DNA of 5,171 bases from Treponema sp. (GTDB lineage: Bacteria; Spirochaetota; Spirochaetia; Treponematales; Breznakiellaceae). Below, one piece after another: positions 4,732-5,171 of the stretch. The stretch's first letter is position 1. Each line of letters begins with the position of its first letter. Position numbers and translations under genes: made by a program. The DNA lies in contig JAIRSD010000040.1 in the NCBI GenBank assembly GCA_031255615.1, positions 1 through 5,171 of the forward strand, in the 5' to 3' direction. The notes beneath the pieces were generated by a model. The model was not told the origin of the DNA. It saw only the letters and a program-made list of their open reading frames with translations, and made no database searches.

Positions 4732-4940
4732 AATTATCGGAATTGCGCGGTACTCTGGTCCGACGGGGCCGGAGAGCCGGCGGCAGGTTGATTCTACGCG
4801 TGGGGAAATCCGGGCTTGCCCGGGGGAACTCCGGCACAAAGATTAGTCGAAACCGGCCGCCGTAAAGTAAAACGCTGCGCCGGGCGCAGGCCCGGCAGAC
4901 AGCGAATAGGAGTACGGTGGTATCACAACACCCGATAATT
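4732..4940 (+). ncRNA. Candidate IS110 bridge RNA (structured leader upstream of the transposase)
   Basis: The gene-free stretch before the transposase has layered complementarity. AATTATCGG (4732-4740) pairs with CCGATAATT (4932-4940). GTACTC (4750-4755) pairs with GAGTAC (4910-4915). An 11-bp stem with one A-G mismatch joins 4778-4789 to 4851-4862 and encloses a large internal loop (20 and 27 nt on its two sides) capped by CCGGGC-TT-GCCCGG (4810-4823). A second two-tier stem-loop lies at 4873-4904 (5 bp, small internal loop, 7 bp, GCAG tetraloop). IS110-group elements are known to express a bridge RNA from this position, with guide sequences in internal loops that pair with target and donor DNA. 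The pairing is visible; the bridge RNA identity is inferred from position and shape. The true RNA ends are not known. Confidence 0.5.
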
Positions 4941-4976
4941 GCTCCCGGCCCTTAATTTATAGCAAGGAGCGGAGAA

Positions 4977-5171
4977 ATGGTAGTAGAAAAAGGGCGGTAT
5001 GTAGGGATTGACCTAGGGAAGCGGACCTGGGAGACGGCGGTAATCAGCCGGAACGGGAAGTTCAAAAGGAACGAACAGGGGGACGCTGAGGTAGAGGAAA
5101 AGACGAAGCGGTATAAGGGAGCAACGACGGCGGAGGGGCGGCTGAAGCTGTATGAGAAGCTGGAGGCGGGG
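4977..5171 (+). CDS. IS110-family transposase, N-terminal fragment (runs off the window)
   Basis: The first 65 codons are present and open to the window edge. YVGIDLGKRTWE (8-19) is the opening strand of the RuvC-like DEDD domain, and D12 is the expected first acidic catalytic residue. The segment TTAEGRLKLYEKL (50-62) is typical of the helix that precedes the Glu-bearing strand in IS110 proteins; that Glu would lie just beyond the window. AAGGAG (4964-4969) sits 7 nt before ATG 4977. The family uses a DEDD N-terminal domain and a C-terminal serine-containing domain to recombine DNA under bridge RNA guidance. Intactness cannot be judged from a fragment. Confidence 0.8.
   Translation, partial: MVVEKGRYVGIDLGKRTWETAVISRNGKFKRNEQGDAEVEEKTKRYKGATTAEGRLKLYEKLEAG

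Larger units (their letters stand above)
4732..5171 (+). mobile_element. Left part of an IS110-family insertion sequence, cut by the window end
   Basis: The transposase start and its structured leader mark the left part of an IS110-family element. The right end lies outside the window. IS110 elements usually lack clear terminal inverted repeats and target duplications, so the left boundary cannot be fixed from this sequence. It must lie between the kinase start (4629) and the transposase, and 4732 is only the first base of the structured leader. It is inserted head-to-head with the kinase gene. Confidence 0.55.

Noticed and set aside
4630..4839. 70-residue N-terminal extension of the kinase frame
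   Set aside because: PfkB similarity starts at the ATG at 4629, which has a GGGAGG site 5 nt upstream; the extension runs through the leader hairpins.

Overview
The window looks like a GC-rich spirochaete chromosome, most likely a treponeme-type organism of the termite-gut or Breznakiellaceae kind. This is inferred from the style of LspA (an N-R-A-I-A-F variant of the usual N-x-G-A-A-F block), from the recurring TATAMTAG -10 boxes, and from an upstream RNA-like element that resembles the Flavo-1 motif, which as I remember it occurs in Bacteroidetes and some spirochaetes. No database was searched, so the taxonomy is tentative.

Layout. Positions 1-250 contain no gene. They hold five consecutive perfect hairpins, and the fourth sits inside a Flavo-1-like frame. 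A strong promoter then drives tRNA-Thr(CGU) at 292-364. Next, on the + strand, come a membrane-anchored alpha/beta-hydrolase-like protein (493-1866), a NIF3/YbgI family metal protein (1871-2644), lspA for signal peptidase II (2741-3271) and a small two-helix membrane protein (3436-3723). A PfkB-family sugar or nucleoside kinase (3751-4629) lies convergently on the - strand. From about 4730 to the right edge there is what looks like the left part of an IS110-family element: a highly structured, gene-free leader followed by the first 65 codons of a DEDD transposase, cut by the window end.

How it fits together. The three main + strand genes are spaced closely but are not a simple single operon. 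Good -10 boxes overlap the stop codon of the preceding gene at 1859-1866 and 2640-2647. The first of these would start the nif3 transcript on the A of its own ATG, so a leaderless mRNA is predicted. LspA acts in lipoprotein maturation in the inner membrane; the small protein after it is membrane-embedded but unassigned. The hydrolase-like protein appears to have lost its nucleophile serine and probably its catalytic histidine.

The most interesting region is 4732-4940. Nested long-range helices and an 11-bp stem capped by a large internal loop and an apical hairpin resemble the architecture of IS110 bridge RNAs, in the place where IS110-group elements carry them. The other points worth following are the hairpin array with its Flavo-1-like element, and a possible two-state leader ahead of the kinase gene.
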